The position numbers and the translations under genes were made by a program. A DNA stretch of 64,000 nt from Reticulitermes speratus (lineage: Eukaryota > Arthropoda > Insecta > Blattodea > Rhinotermitidae), in the NCBI GenBank assembly GCA_021186555.1, contig JAJKFL010000003.1, forward strand, positions 51,051,630 through 51,115,629. The letters are read 5' to 3'. Positions 34,031-43,583 of the stretch are shown piece by piece (the stretch's first letter is position 1; each line of letters starts with the position of its first letter). A model generated the notes under the pieces. It worked only from the letters and a program-made list of their open reading frames with translations. It searched no databases and had not been told where the DNA came from.

Positions 34031-34950
34031 ACTGTACTAAATAAGATCTATCATAGATACAGAATCATGCTTCAAATATTTGCAGTTATGTTTAATTATA
34101 CGATAATTCCCTTTCGCCAACTTTCGTTATAACTTTCTACTTACTGAACGCAGGAATTAGTACAAGAATAATCGAAAGACAAAGTTTTCGACATTGAAAA
34201 ACACGTTATCCTTTTATGCCCTGCAGACTGGAGGATTATTGACTTGACGGGATTCCTTGTTCCACCCCTTCCAACTATACAGCTGTCACATAAGTTGGGG
34301 TGTCGCTACGTCATGTCCACTCCAATTTCAGGTCACGCTTTGTCTTCCTCAAACCACCCCAAGACTTTGACTGAATCTCCCTTTTCGGGCAGAATGTCCA
34401 CAACGGGAAGTCCAGTGTAGAAAGGCATAACAGAAAATATGTCATTGGCAGGATAGAGAAAAACACATTGTTTCATGAAAGGGAAAGAAAAGCACCTGAA
34501 AACGTGAATCGCATCCTATTATCCATGTCATCACAGTCATCACAGTCATCACTGCACGTTAACCAGTTGCTTACCCTCTGCAATACAAACATTATTTTTC
34601 CTCTGCTGCCTACATTGTCAAGTAGGCTATAAGAAATTTGACTTTCCAACAGCTAAACTGATGAAAGATCAAGTTTCTGGGATGAGAGTCCGTGTCAGTG
34701 TTAAACAGTTAAATAGGTTTAGGAGTATTTTGCTACATTTAGCTTCAGGATTGTGTGTCAGGGATCTTCAAAACAGTGCACGGACCAAAAAGTTAAATTT
34801 AAAACTGAAGGCGAGTCGCGCAATATTTTATCAAAAAAAAAAAAAGAGTAATAATTTTCACTAAAATTAAATACACAATAAAGATTACTTTATTCATATA
34901 GTAACAAAATCACATATAAATATGGAATTTAAATCTCTATTGCCTTGTCA
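34031..34950. other. Unassigned DNA
   Basis: No repeat recognised apart from a short duplication 'catcacagtcatcac' near 34528-34550. A 67-codon plus-strand frame at 34661-34864 lacks a recognisable domain. Confidence 0.45.
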
Positions 34951-34961
34951 TCTTTGTTAAG

Positions 34962-35252
34962 AAAGGTAGAGGTAAAGGTCACCCTAGAACAGGCCATGAA
35001 GGCCCAGAGGGGGAATAGAGGTATAGCTCTACTCTTCCCTTAACTTCGGCGCTAGATGGGTGTGGGTGGTCAACGCCACGCCCGGGCCGCTTTACCCCCG
35101 GGAATGACCCGGTACCCATTGTACAGGAGGCTGGGTGGGCCCCAGGGCCGGTCTGGACGGGTGCGGAAAATCTCGCCCCCACTGGGATTCGATCCCCGGA
35201 GAGCTCAGCTCGTAGCGAGTCGCTATACCGACTGAGCTATTCCGGCCCACCG
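34962..35252 (-). mobile_element. SINE-B copy, full length, with TSD
   Basis: Minus orientation: 'aaggtagaggtaaaggtcac', 'ccatgaaggcccagaggggg', 'ccgctttacccccgggaatg', then a tRNA-like head with 'gggattcgatccccgg' and 'cgctataccgactgagctat'. The TSD 'tctttgttaa' (34951-34960) matches 'tctttgctaa' (35253-35262). Confidence 0.95.
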
Positions 35253-35262
35253 TCTTTGCTAA

Positions 35263-35698
35263 TATATAACGTATGTTAGAATTCGGGGATACGAAAAATT
35301 CTGAGTGGTCATGTATATTACAAAAGTACTTCAAATCAAAGAATTCTTCGACACTGAGCTAGGACACATTCTGTAATCGCAATAAGACTATTACAAGGCC
35401 CGTACAAAATTAACAGCCCTTTTTGACGCTCCTCGAGTTAGTAATCCAAGAAAAGCAAAAACGTCTGTAAAATGGGTAACTTTTCTGCCTGTCCCATCTA
35501 CAGCCACATCCGCTGGACATCACCACTCTTCCATCTGTTTCCCAATCTTCCTTATTTATATTTATTGCCCATTTTGTTGGGCCAAGTTGCCCTTGTTGCC
35601 CGACTCATACCATGAAAGTGGAGGCAGGAAACTTATACGAAAAGTCAATAAGTATTTGCCGATCGAGAAGGCATCATATTCCAGAAGACTTAAATCTT
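35263..35698. other. No recognisable feature
   Basis: Unassigned DNA. Confidence 0.5.
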
Positions 35699-35711
35699 CA
35701 TAAACTAGATT

Positions 35712-36018
35712 TTTTTTTTTTTTTTTTTTTTTTTTGGTGAGGGGGCCCCGCAGCTGATGCTACGGACGCACCGCAGCCTTAAGGCTTATTGTGCAACCCC
35801 TGTGATGAAGATGAGGATGAGTAGTTTTTTACCAAGTTTTACAAGTAATGGAGCACCAGTGGAATGAAATTGACAGGGGAAAACCGACAACTCGGAGAAA
35901 AACCTATCCCAGTGCCACTTTGTCCACCATAAATCTCACATGGACTTGACCTGGGATCGAACCCGGGCCTCCGTGGTGAGAGGCCGGCGACTAACCGCCT
36001 GAGCCATGGCACGGCCTA
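35712..36018 (-). mobile_element. SINE-E copy, full length, with TSD
   Basis: Minus orientation. A T-run of about 25 is followed by 'gaggggccccgcagc'-type sequence, 'tacggacgcaccgcagcctt', 'ggagcaccagtggaatgaaa' and 'cccagtgccactttgtcc', then a tRNA-like head with 'gggatcgaacccgggcctcc' and 'cgactaaccgcctgagccat'. The perfect 13-bp TSD 'cataaactagatt' lies at 35699-35711 and 36019-36031. Confidence 0.95.
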
Positions 36019-36031
36019 CATAAACTAGATT

Positions 36032-36922
36032 ACTCAGCACGAAGACTCAGTGCTACCGTATTGGCAATGCATCATGTAAAGCCCGCCCGACATGTTTCAT
36101 GCCTTATGACCCTTAAAGACTTGCAAAATGTCAGGCAAATTCCACAGGAAACTGTAAAATAAGCAGGGCGAATTGACTGTAACAATCGCATTAAACAGAC
36201 TGAAAGGTAATCCAGTTAAATTTTCACATTTTTACAAGTGGTTTAAGAGAATAATAATAAAACAGTGACTCTGCTCCTGCGTTTAATTAAGCGCCACGCC
36301 AAAAGGATGTATGGAGGAGTGGATGAATATCTCCACAGATTCTTACCCTCGGCTCAAGATGGAAGTAAGTAATACTCTGCACCCTCCAGCTGCTTTAACC
36401 CCCAGGAAATATTTTTCCACTACGTTTGGCTAGGAATACTATGGGGTCTCGGTGCTGGTACTGACATTGTGTAGGAGAGAATACTGTAGGTTTTGTACTC
36501 AGTAACTGTTCTTTGAAAAAGTTTATTTTTCTAGAGCTGACTATGCGTTTTATCCGTGACTGTACATTTTAAGTAAATGTAATGACTTAGATATGCATTT
36601 GTCTGTTGCTTATTTATCTTCCCACAATTCTTGCTACAGGAGTAATAGTTATTTCTAAGGACTTATTTTTGAATCCTAAATTTTCTTCTCATGAATATCG
36701 GGACAGCAGGTTTACCTGAAACGATGGTAACCGTATACCAGAGTAACCAGCAAGTCTGCAAAATAAATACTCAAATTCTCTTTAAATATGTGTTATTTTT
36801 AAAACTGTATTTGTTGCGTTAATAATAAATAATTTCAGATAAAAACCCCGTCAATATCATATTGATGATAATTATGATGGCAGTATCGGATCGATTGTCA
36901 TTATGAACTCTTGTTAGCTTCC
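36032..36922. other. No recognisable feature
   Basis: Unassigned DNA with no repeat or exon recognised. Confidence 0.5.
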
Positions 36923-36932
36923 TTTACTTCCT

Positions 36933-37216
36933 TCTCTCTTTCTTTTTTTTTTTTTTTCTCCTATGGCTCGACAGCTCTATATGGGCCTGGGCCTCCTCGT
37001 TTCGTCGAGGTTTCATGATCACACACTTTAGACACACCACACTCGGTAGGACTCCTCTGGACGAGTGATCAGCTCGTCGCAGAGACCTCTACATGACAAC
37101 ACACAACACTCAAAAGAAACAGACATCCATGCCCCCGGTGGGATTCGAACCCACGATCGTAGTAAGCTAGCGGCCGAAGACCCACGCCTTAGACCGCACG
37201 GCCACTGGGATCGGCC
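36933..37216 (-). mobile_element. SINE-A copy, full length, with TSD
   Basis: Minus orientation. A long T-rich tail, 'ggctcgacagctctatatgg', body, 'gggattcgaacccacgatcg', 'ggccactgggatcggc'. The TSD 'tttacttcct' (36923-36932) matches 'cttacttcct' (37217-37226) with one mismatch. The unusually long T tract (about 36940-36957) suggests a young tail. Confidence 0.93.
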
Positions 37217-37370
37217 CTTACTTCCTCTAACCTTCCGAAATTGAAGTTTTCTTCCAACATCGGAAGAAGCCCGACACTTCTGAAATTATTATGGATTAAA
37301 TGGATGTTTTTGGCTGCACCATATCGAAATACACGACACCAGTTATGTTACTGAGTTTTCAAGAAATGAT

Positions 37371-37812
37371 GTGTTCTGTGTATTGTATACAGTTGTTCTG
37401 TGTATTGTATACAGTTGTTCTGTGTATTGTATACAGTTGTTCTGTGTATTGTATGCAGTTGTTCTGTGTATTGTATACAGTTGTTCTGTGTAATGTATAC
37501 AGTTGTTCTGTGTATTGTATACAGTTGTTCTGTGTATTGTATACAGTTATTCTGTGTATTGTATACAGTTGTTCTGTGTATTGTATACAGTTGTTCTGTG
37601 TATTGTATGCAGTTGTTCTGTGTATTGTATGCAGTTGTTCTGTGTATTGTATGCAGTTGTTCTGTGTATTGTATGCAGTTGTTCTGTGTATTGTATGCTG
37701 TTGTTCTGTGTATTGTATACAGTTGTTCTGTGTATTGTATACAGTTGTTCTGTGTATTGTATACAGTTGTTCTGTGTATTGTATACAGTTGTTCTGTGTA
37801 TTGTATGCAGTT
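37371..37812. repeat. 22-bp minisatellite, 20 copies
   Basis: The unit 'tgttctgtgtattgtatacagt' (22 bp, core 'tctgtgtattgtatacag') repeats with little divergence. A central block of units carries 'gtatgcag' instead of 'gtatacag'. All three plus frames and one minus frame are open through the array (22-residue period) because the unit has no stop. These are repeat artefacts, not genes. Confidence 0.97.
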
Positions 37813-38369
37813 CGTATCACATACCTTTCCTTCGTTCTTTAAAATGACTTAAATAACCTCTTTCTAAGCTACAGTAAAATGCGTCTCTGTTATTAACATC
37901 AGCAACTGCTTCTGTATTCATTCTTAAGTAATTACTTTCCTCTTATAAGAAAACACACATCTCCATCACCCCCTTCCTCTCTCAACATACTTTGTTAACC
38001 AACCAGTTTCCAGCTTCTCTAAGCAAGACGATACCTACAGGGTGGTCCCAATATCCCATCACGCCTTCTCGGCCCCGAAACCTCTCCATCTTTTAACATC
38101 ACTTCATAAAGTAACAGTGTCAGAACGAAGTGACTAATGATACGAGAAGAAGGAAAAGTATTCACAGATCTGTGACAAAAATCTGCTTTCTGGAAATGAG
38201 ACAGAATGACTGCTACTTTACACGTCTGGAATTTTAATAATCTGAAGACTGACAAGTAGGAGTGAAGGGAAGTGTAGTCAGATCAGCCGTCGGTCGCTGC
38301 AGCATAATACATACACTGCTGACGGTAACGTGTGAATGAACACGTGTGGCACTTGTAAATACAGACAGG
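37813..38369. other. No recognisable feature
   Basis: Unassigned DNA. Confidence 0.5.
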
Positions 38370-38381
38370 CTTTATGCTTTG

Positions 38382-38737
38382 GTCGCTCTCGGTGGACTAG
38401 TGGTTAGCGTGCTCGCCACTGGACCCAAGCTTTGCGGGTTCAATCCCGGCCGAGGTGATAAAAATCCGTAGCACAACTTCCTTCGGAGATTTACGGCATG
38501 TAAAAGAACCTTACGGACATGAATAGAGATGTTTCGTAAGCAACATTCAGCGACACTTTCTCACCCAAGTCTCCTGACTGACTGCTAGATGGCTCTGGCA
38601 GTCATATCAGGATTGAGTAGAAATTGTGCAGTCAGTGGGCTGGTCACTCACTACTCAATGCACACTTACAGACCACAGTAACCTCTGACAGGAGGCCCTA
38701 TGCTCCGCAAGGAACGAAAGGAAGGAACTGAACTGAA
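38382..38737 (+). mobile_element. SINE-C copy with internal deletion and TSD
   Basis: tRNA-like head 'ctcggtggactagtggttag' and 'gcgggttcaatcccggccga', then the body with a gap after 'cttccttcggag' relative to the copy at 25862. The 3' end is 'ggccctatgctccgcaagga'. The TSD 'ctttatgctttg' (38370-38381) matches 'ctttatactttg' (38738-38749) with one mismatch. Confidence 0.93.
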
Positions 38738-38749
38738 CTTTATACTTTG

Positions 38750-39155
38750 ATCTTTCAGTGTCGGCCTCGGTGCACTGTATGGACCTTTAGTACTTCACAT
38801 ACCACCGGCCTCGATGCACAACACGGTCATGAATGCGTTCAAGGGTTAATACAAAATTAAATTCCCTCCGTCTTGGACAGTGGTTGGAATTTAAAACACA
38901 GTGTCACAGAATGTTTAAAATATATTGTAAAGTTACAATCCTGTCTGGGGAACGTTCCCTAAAATTGTGAAGGGTAAGGCTCCATGCACCTCTGCAATAC
39001 ACAACGGTTAGTTTCCAGCTGTAGGACGCGACATAATCAATGAAGTTGAAAAATATGAATCATAGTTGGTTTAAAGTATGGTGCTTAGTCTATGCATCAC
39101 CTGCTTGATCAGTAAGAAATTTCGTGTTCTGTCCACACAGTATATATCCTATGTA
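38750..39155. other. Unassigned DNA
   Basis: 'cggcctcggtgcactg' (about 38763) and 'cggcctcgatgcaca' (about 38807) are a short imperfect repeat pair that resembles a decayed SINE-C head. Nothing else was recognised. Confidence 0.35.
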
Positions 39156-39232
39156 CAGGTATACACAAAAGAATGGTGCGGTTTCAATAGTGAATACTAT
39201 TGAATCCGCACCATTCGTTTGTGTATGCCCTG
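39156..39232. mobile_element. 77-bp mariner-like palindrome with TA duplication
   Basis: The left arm 'caggtatacacaaaagaatg' continues 'gtgcggtttcaatagt' and is mirrored by 'actattgaatccgcaccatt' and 'gtttgtgtatgccctg'. The two arms meet with almost no loop ('gaat'). TA flanks both sides (39154-39155 and 39233-39234), as for Tc1/mariner insertion. The same arm occurs alone at 6499. A minimal MITE. Confidence 0.85.
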
Positions 39233-39430
39233 TATTTATATGACTCTCACATTGAACTGCGATTACATCCGTAAACACCTGTACACAATTAACCTTTGTA
39301 ACATAGACATAATGCTACTATGTGTGGAATCTGGATGTGAAGCCCTAATACTAAAAACGCCGGAGTTTATCAACTTAAACTTACTCTTTCCTTAATACTC
39401 TAAATCCAGTGCAACAGCTTATCTGTTAAA

Positions 39431-39643
39431 CGTAAAGCAATCTCATTACAGGCCTTGACAGGCCCTTAGGGATCCAGGAGGTGGAGGCTCCCAGATTTTT
39501 TAGACAATCGGCACATGAAGGTGGCAAGGTTGTCAGCCCTACGCACCGGCCGCCTTTACCCCCCAGGAAAGATTCCTGGTACTCATTTCTGTTAGAGGTT
39601 GAGTCGACCCCAGGGACATAGTACGACCGGAACGATTATGCCA
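39431..39643 (-). mobile_element. SINE-D copy, 5' truncated, with TSD
   Basis: Minus orientation: 'cgtaaagcaatctcattaca', 'ggaggtggaggctcccagat', 'actcatttctgttagaggtt', ending at 'gaccggaacgattatgcc' before the tRNA head. Flanks 'acagcttatctgttaaa' (39414-39430) and 'acagattatctgttaca' (39644-39660) match at 15 of 17 positions, so truncation happened at insertion. Confidence 0.88.
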
Positions 39644-39769
39644 ACAGATTATCTGTTACAGGTTCCATATCGTTGAAATTATTACGTATTTCTCGAAGAT
39701 ATTACGATGGTCGTCCCTTGCCTTTCCCTTACCCACCTCAGAAATATGCCTCTCTAGAATCTGCAATAA

Positions 39770-40270
39770 GCATGTGTCAAAATTTACTTGTAGTCCTGCA
39801 AATCTCCCTATATTCAAAGATCCTCCACACCACACCCTCATCTTACGCACATTCTCACTCCTTTTCCATCTTCTTTCCATCCTCTTCGCCTATCACTTCT
39901 CAGCATTTCGTCTTATTTTATCGTTACCTTCTTCCACAGCATTTTTTTCCCCTTCGTTTTTCATCATATCCCTCTGTGGCTCCTTGTTCCTAGCTGCGAC
40001 CCAGTCAGGCGTTGTTAAGGATTTATCGGGAGACAATGCTATCTTCTCTCTCAGAATCCCTCTCCCCCCACAGCCACCCTGACGACCCCCTTCTTGTCAC
40101 ACCCTACCTCTAACGTCTTCCCTGTACCTTTTCCTGCTTCAACAACATCTCCTCTATCTTCATCTCCTCATTCCCACTATTCCACCTCTTTTTCTTACGT
40201 GCATCATCCCCTTTCTTCATCCGTCTATTACGCGGACTTACCCAGCCCCGCGCAATACTTTCGCCCCCTC
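39770..40270 (+). repeat. Polypyrimidine-rich tract, about 500 bp
   Basis: The plus strand is strongly biased to C and T ('ccttttccatcttctttcca', 'cccctttcttcatccgtcta'). Overlapping frames of 71-106 codons exist but are rich in Ser/Pro/Phe, as expected from composition alone, and no domain is recognised. It may form purine-pyrimidine asymmetric structure. Confidence 0.6.
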
Positions 40271-40464
40271 GTGAACACCCAACTCCACATAATATCACGC
40301 CACAGATAATCTCTGTAGCTTTCTGAAAGAAAGACAACTTTCGTGTCACTAACACGAGGAAATAAAATGACGACTAATATCAATTTTGAAGAAAGGGATT
40401 CCGGATGTTTGAGTGGGGAGAAACAATTGAACATCGGGACGAAGTGGGTTTGTATGAAGATTAC

Positions 40465-40521
40465 TGTCGTAGTGAGGTAGTGAGTGAGGTAATGAGTGAG
40501 GTAGTGAGTAGTGAGGCAGTT
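40465..40521. repeat. Short 'gaggtagtgagt' tandem repeat
   Basis: Four to five imperfect copies of 'gtagtgagtgaggtaatgag'-type sequence. Confidence 0.8.
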
Positions 40522-40646
40522 TAAGCAAAGAGAACTAAATAACAATAAATGTGCCAGTAGGATTGTTCATTTTCAATGAAAATAACAACCTGTCAAACCT
40601 CAAAAACAAAGTACATAGCCGTTATTGCCAAATCTATATTACAAGG

Positions 40647-40955
40647 GGGGGCACGCGGTGGCGCAGTTGGTTGAGGCACTGCGCTACAAGCCGGAACGTC
40701 GCGGGTTCGATTCCCGATGGTGTCATTGGAATTCACATCATCGTTTCGGTCGCACTATGACCCTGGGGTCGACTCAGCCTCTAATAGAAATGAGTACCAG
40801 GAATCTTTCCTGCGGGGGTAAAGGCGGCCGATGCGTAGGGCTGACAACCTTACCACCTTCATGTGCCGATTGTCTAGAAATCTGTGAGCCTCAACCTTCT
40901 GGAGCCATAAGGGCCTGTCTAGGCCTGTAATGGGATTGCTTTACCTTTACCTTTT
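40647..40955 (+). mobile_element. SINE-D copy, full length, with TSD
   Basis: tRNA-like head 'gtggcgcagttggttgaggc' with B-box 'gcgggttcgattcccg', body 'tgagtaccaggaatctttcc', 'ccaccttcatgtgccgattg', and 3' end 'gctttacctttacc'. The perfect 12-bp TSD 'tatattacaagg' lies at 40635-40646 and 40956-40967. Confidence 0.96.
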
Positions 40956-40967
40956 TATATTACAAGG

Positions 40968-41289
40968 AAGTAGAATCATATTTGGTATTTTGAAAATCTG
41001 AAATAATGGCAAATAAGTAAAATTAAAGCACAAATTTCTTACGATTAAAAGAAAAGGGTGTAATATATGAAAATTTTGCAATAACCGAAATGAAAATTCA
41101 AGTCTTCTGGAATGTTAGGCTGTGTCGACTTGTAAATAGTTACCGAAGATTTTGAGGAGTGCAGTGGGTAACTGAAGGAACTCGATGAAGCGGTAATGCT
41201 TTTGATCTGCATCCGAGAGGTGTTGCTTTCGAATCTCGTCTAAGTATCCTGAAACTTTTCGTAATATTCCCCAGGCATATTTCACATAG
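40968..41289. other. No recognisable feature
   Basis: Unassigned DNA between two closely related SINE-D copies in the same orientation. Confidence 0.5.
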
Positions 41290-41301
41290 TACCAAGCATA
41301 C

Positions 41302-41600
41302 GGCGGGGCACGCGGTGGCGCAGTTGGTTGAGGCACTGCGCTACAAACCGGAACGTCGCGGGTTCGATTCCCGATGGTGTCACTGGAATTTTTCACTGAC
41401 ATAATCGTTTCGGTCGCACTATGGCCCTGGGGTCGACTCAGCCTCTAACAGAAATGAGTACCAGGAATCTTTCCTGGGGGGTAAAGGCGGCCGGTGCGTA
41501 GGGCTGACAACCTTACCACCTTTATGTGCCGATTGTCTAAAAACCTGGGAGCCTCGACCTCCTGGAGCCCTAAGGGCTTGTAATGGGACTGCTTTACCTT
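41302..41600 (+). mobile_element. SINE-D copy, full length, with TSD
   Basis: Nearly identical to the copy at 40647 (head 'gtggcgcagttggttgaggc', B-box 'gcgggttcgattcccg', 3' end 'gctttacctt'). The perfect 12-bp TSD 'taccaagcatac' lies at 41290-41301 and 41601-41612. Different TSDs show two independent insertions rather than a local duplication. Confidence 0.96.
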
Positions 41601-41612
41601 TACCAAGCATAC

Positions 41613-41949
41613 AGCAATGCTGATTCCTGATATATTGTCTCCAATTTATTATTTATTATCATAAATAGTTCGTGGATTATATGGCCTGCATTAGTCAGGG
41701 TGTCTTTATGTAAGGTACAGACACAAAGTGGAGATATCGTTTTTCCATGTTCTACCTTCAAGGGCGGAATATGCCCCCGAAATATTGATAATTATGCACC
41801 CTAGAAGAAGAGTCACATCATTCAAAGTCACATGAATCTCAAATATCATGTAGTGTTAACGTGGTTAAGCAGACAGTCATAAATGGACAGGTCCCTATTG
41901 TAGGATATAATGTGTAACTTATGTATGGAAATAATGGCGGTAATTCAGT
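41613..41949. other. No recognisable feature
   Basis: Unassigned DNA. 'gcggaatatgcccccgaaat' near 41764 weakly resembles the CCGAAA box. Confidence 0.4.
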
Positions 41950-42279
41950 AGGATCGATCGTGTGAGAAATGAAGAGGTATTACATAGAGTCAAGGAGGAG
42001 AGGAATATCCTACAGACAATAAAAAGAAGAAAGTCTAACTGGATTGGTCACATCTTGGGTAGAAACTGCCTTAATAACACGTTATTTAAGGAAATATAGA
42101 GGGAGGGATAGAAGTGACGGGAAGACGAGTACGAAGACGTAAGCAGCTACTGGATGATCTTAAGGAAACTAGAGGACACTTGAAATTGAAAGAGGAAGCA
42201 CTAGATCGCAATCTATGGAGAACTCGCTTTGGATGAGGCTATGGACCTGTCGTAAGACAGAATACAGAATGAATGAATA
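41950..42279 (+). pseudogene. LINE C-terminal remnant (family 2)
   Basis: 'cgatcgtgtgagaaatgaag', 'aaaaagaagaaagtctaact' (S/N-WIGHILG segment), 'gtaagcagctactggatgat' (RRKQLLDD) and 'acctgtcgtaagacagaata' are collinear with the copy at 5961. The frame is broken by stops and indels. It ends in 'gaatgaatgaataa', the same 3' terminus as the 5961 copy. Confidence 0.82.
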
Positions 42280-42394
42280 AATACTCAGCAATGTAGGTAG
42301 AGTTTATAGCATCTGCATTAAGTATAAGACTTAATGCTACAGGACTTGACAACTTCTGCCAGCATATGTTTCGAACTAGGTACCTGTCGCGGAA

Positions 42395-42666
42395 GCCGAT
42401 CGCCGAGGCCGTGCGGTCTAAGGCGTAGTCTGCAGTCGCTCGATTGCTGAGATCGAGGCTTCGAGTCCAGCTGAGAGCATGGATGTTCGTCTCTTGTGTT
42501 TGTTGTGTGTTGCGTAGCTAGTGGCCTTTGCGACGAGCTGATCACTCGTTCAGAGGAGTCCTACCGGGTGTGTGTGTGTGTGTGTGTGTGTTTGTGTGTG
42601 ATCTAGAAACCTCAACAACCAGGTGGCCTAGATACTAGTTGTGCTGTTGCTCCACGAAAAAAAAAA
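42395..42666 (+). mobile_element. SINE-A copy, diverged
   Basis: Head 'gccgatcgccgaggccgtgc', B-box decayed to 'ggcttcgagtcca', body 'gctgatcactcgttcagagg', an expanded (TG)n at about 42570-42592 in the place where other copies read 'gtgtggtgtgtctgagtgtg', and an A-run end. An old member, or a subfamily in which the body has gained a microsatellite. Confidence 0.85.
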
Positions 42667-43240
42667 CTGCCGTCGAATAGATAAATATGGCGTGTCGCAA
42701 CACTAAAACAGATATTTTTTCCTTGAAGAAAGCTATGAGGATGACATACGAATACGACCAACAGTGTGTTGCATTTGAAATTATAAATACAAATTACATT
42801 AGTTTAAGCTTAACAAATTCTTGACACACCACAGCAGTTACCATTATGGAACTCTCCGCAAAGAATGGTAACCTCCTGACGGCCTTGAAGTCTAGTACAA
42901 ACAAATAAGGTACGTATATTTACCTTACTTTTTAAGCAAAAGGTTACCACTGATAATTACTAAGACTTTGAACACGGCAATGAAACTTCTGATCGTATAA
43001 AAGGCGGGGAAATTCTTTGGTACCTGAGTGACTATTAGGTTCTCAACAGGTTCTGTAGTCCGTTGATTTAGTAAGCATTTTAAAGCGCGAAAGAATTTTA
43101 TCCAATTCTCCCCAGAATCCGAAAGAACAATGCTTTGTTTGAGCGTTTTCAGGCTTCGCCCTTTTGTTTTCTGGTAAGAGCAGTATTAACAATACGATGC
43201 AATGAGTATGCAGCATAATACTGACAAGGGTAAGCCGAAG
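42667..43240. other. No recognisable feature
   Basis: Unassigned DNA. Confidence 0.5.
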
Positions 43241-43466
43241 TTTTTTTTCCCCATGGCGCAACAGCCCCCAGTGGGCCAGGACCTCCCCATTATCGAGGCT
43301 TCACGATCACACTCAGACACATCACACTCGGTAGGACTCCTATGGACGAGTGATCAGCCCGTCGCAGAGACCTCTACCTGACAACACACAACACTCACAT
43401 GAGACATATAATCATGCCCCCGACGGGATTCGAACCTGTAATCCCAGAAAGCGAGAGGGATTGGCT
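43241..43466 (-). mobile_element. SINE-A copy, head truncated
   Basis: Minus orientation: T-run, 'ggcgcaacagcccccagtgg', body 'taggactcctatggacgagt', 'gggattcgaacctgtaatcc'. It stops inside the tRNA head ('agaaagcgagagg'). Confidence 0.88.
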
Positions 43467-43583
43467 GGTAAACCGAAATATTCAAAGGAAAATCTGCCTC
43501 ATTGCCTGTCGCCCGAAACTTATTTTTAATAACATACAGAGACTCAGTTGCAACATCCAAGTAAACACACTAGGTCTCTGTTA

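Noticed and set aside
37300..37852. Cysteine/tyrosine-rich proteins on both strands over the 22-bp array
   Set aside because: These are artefacts of a stop-free 22-bp unit. Several frames on both strands are open at once.
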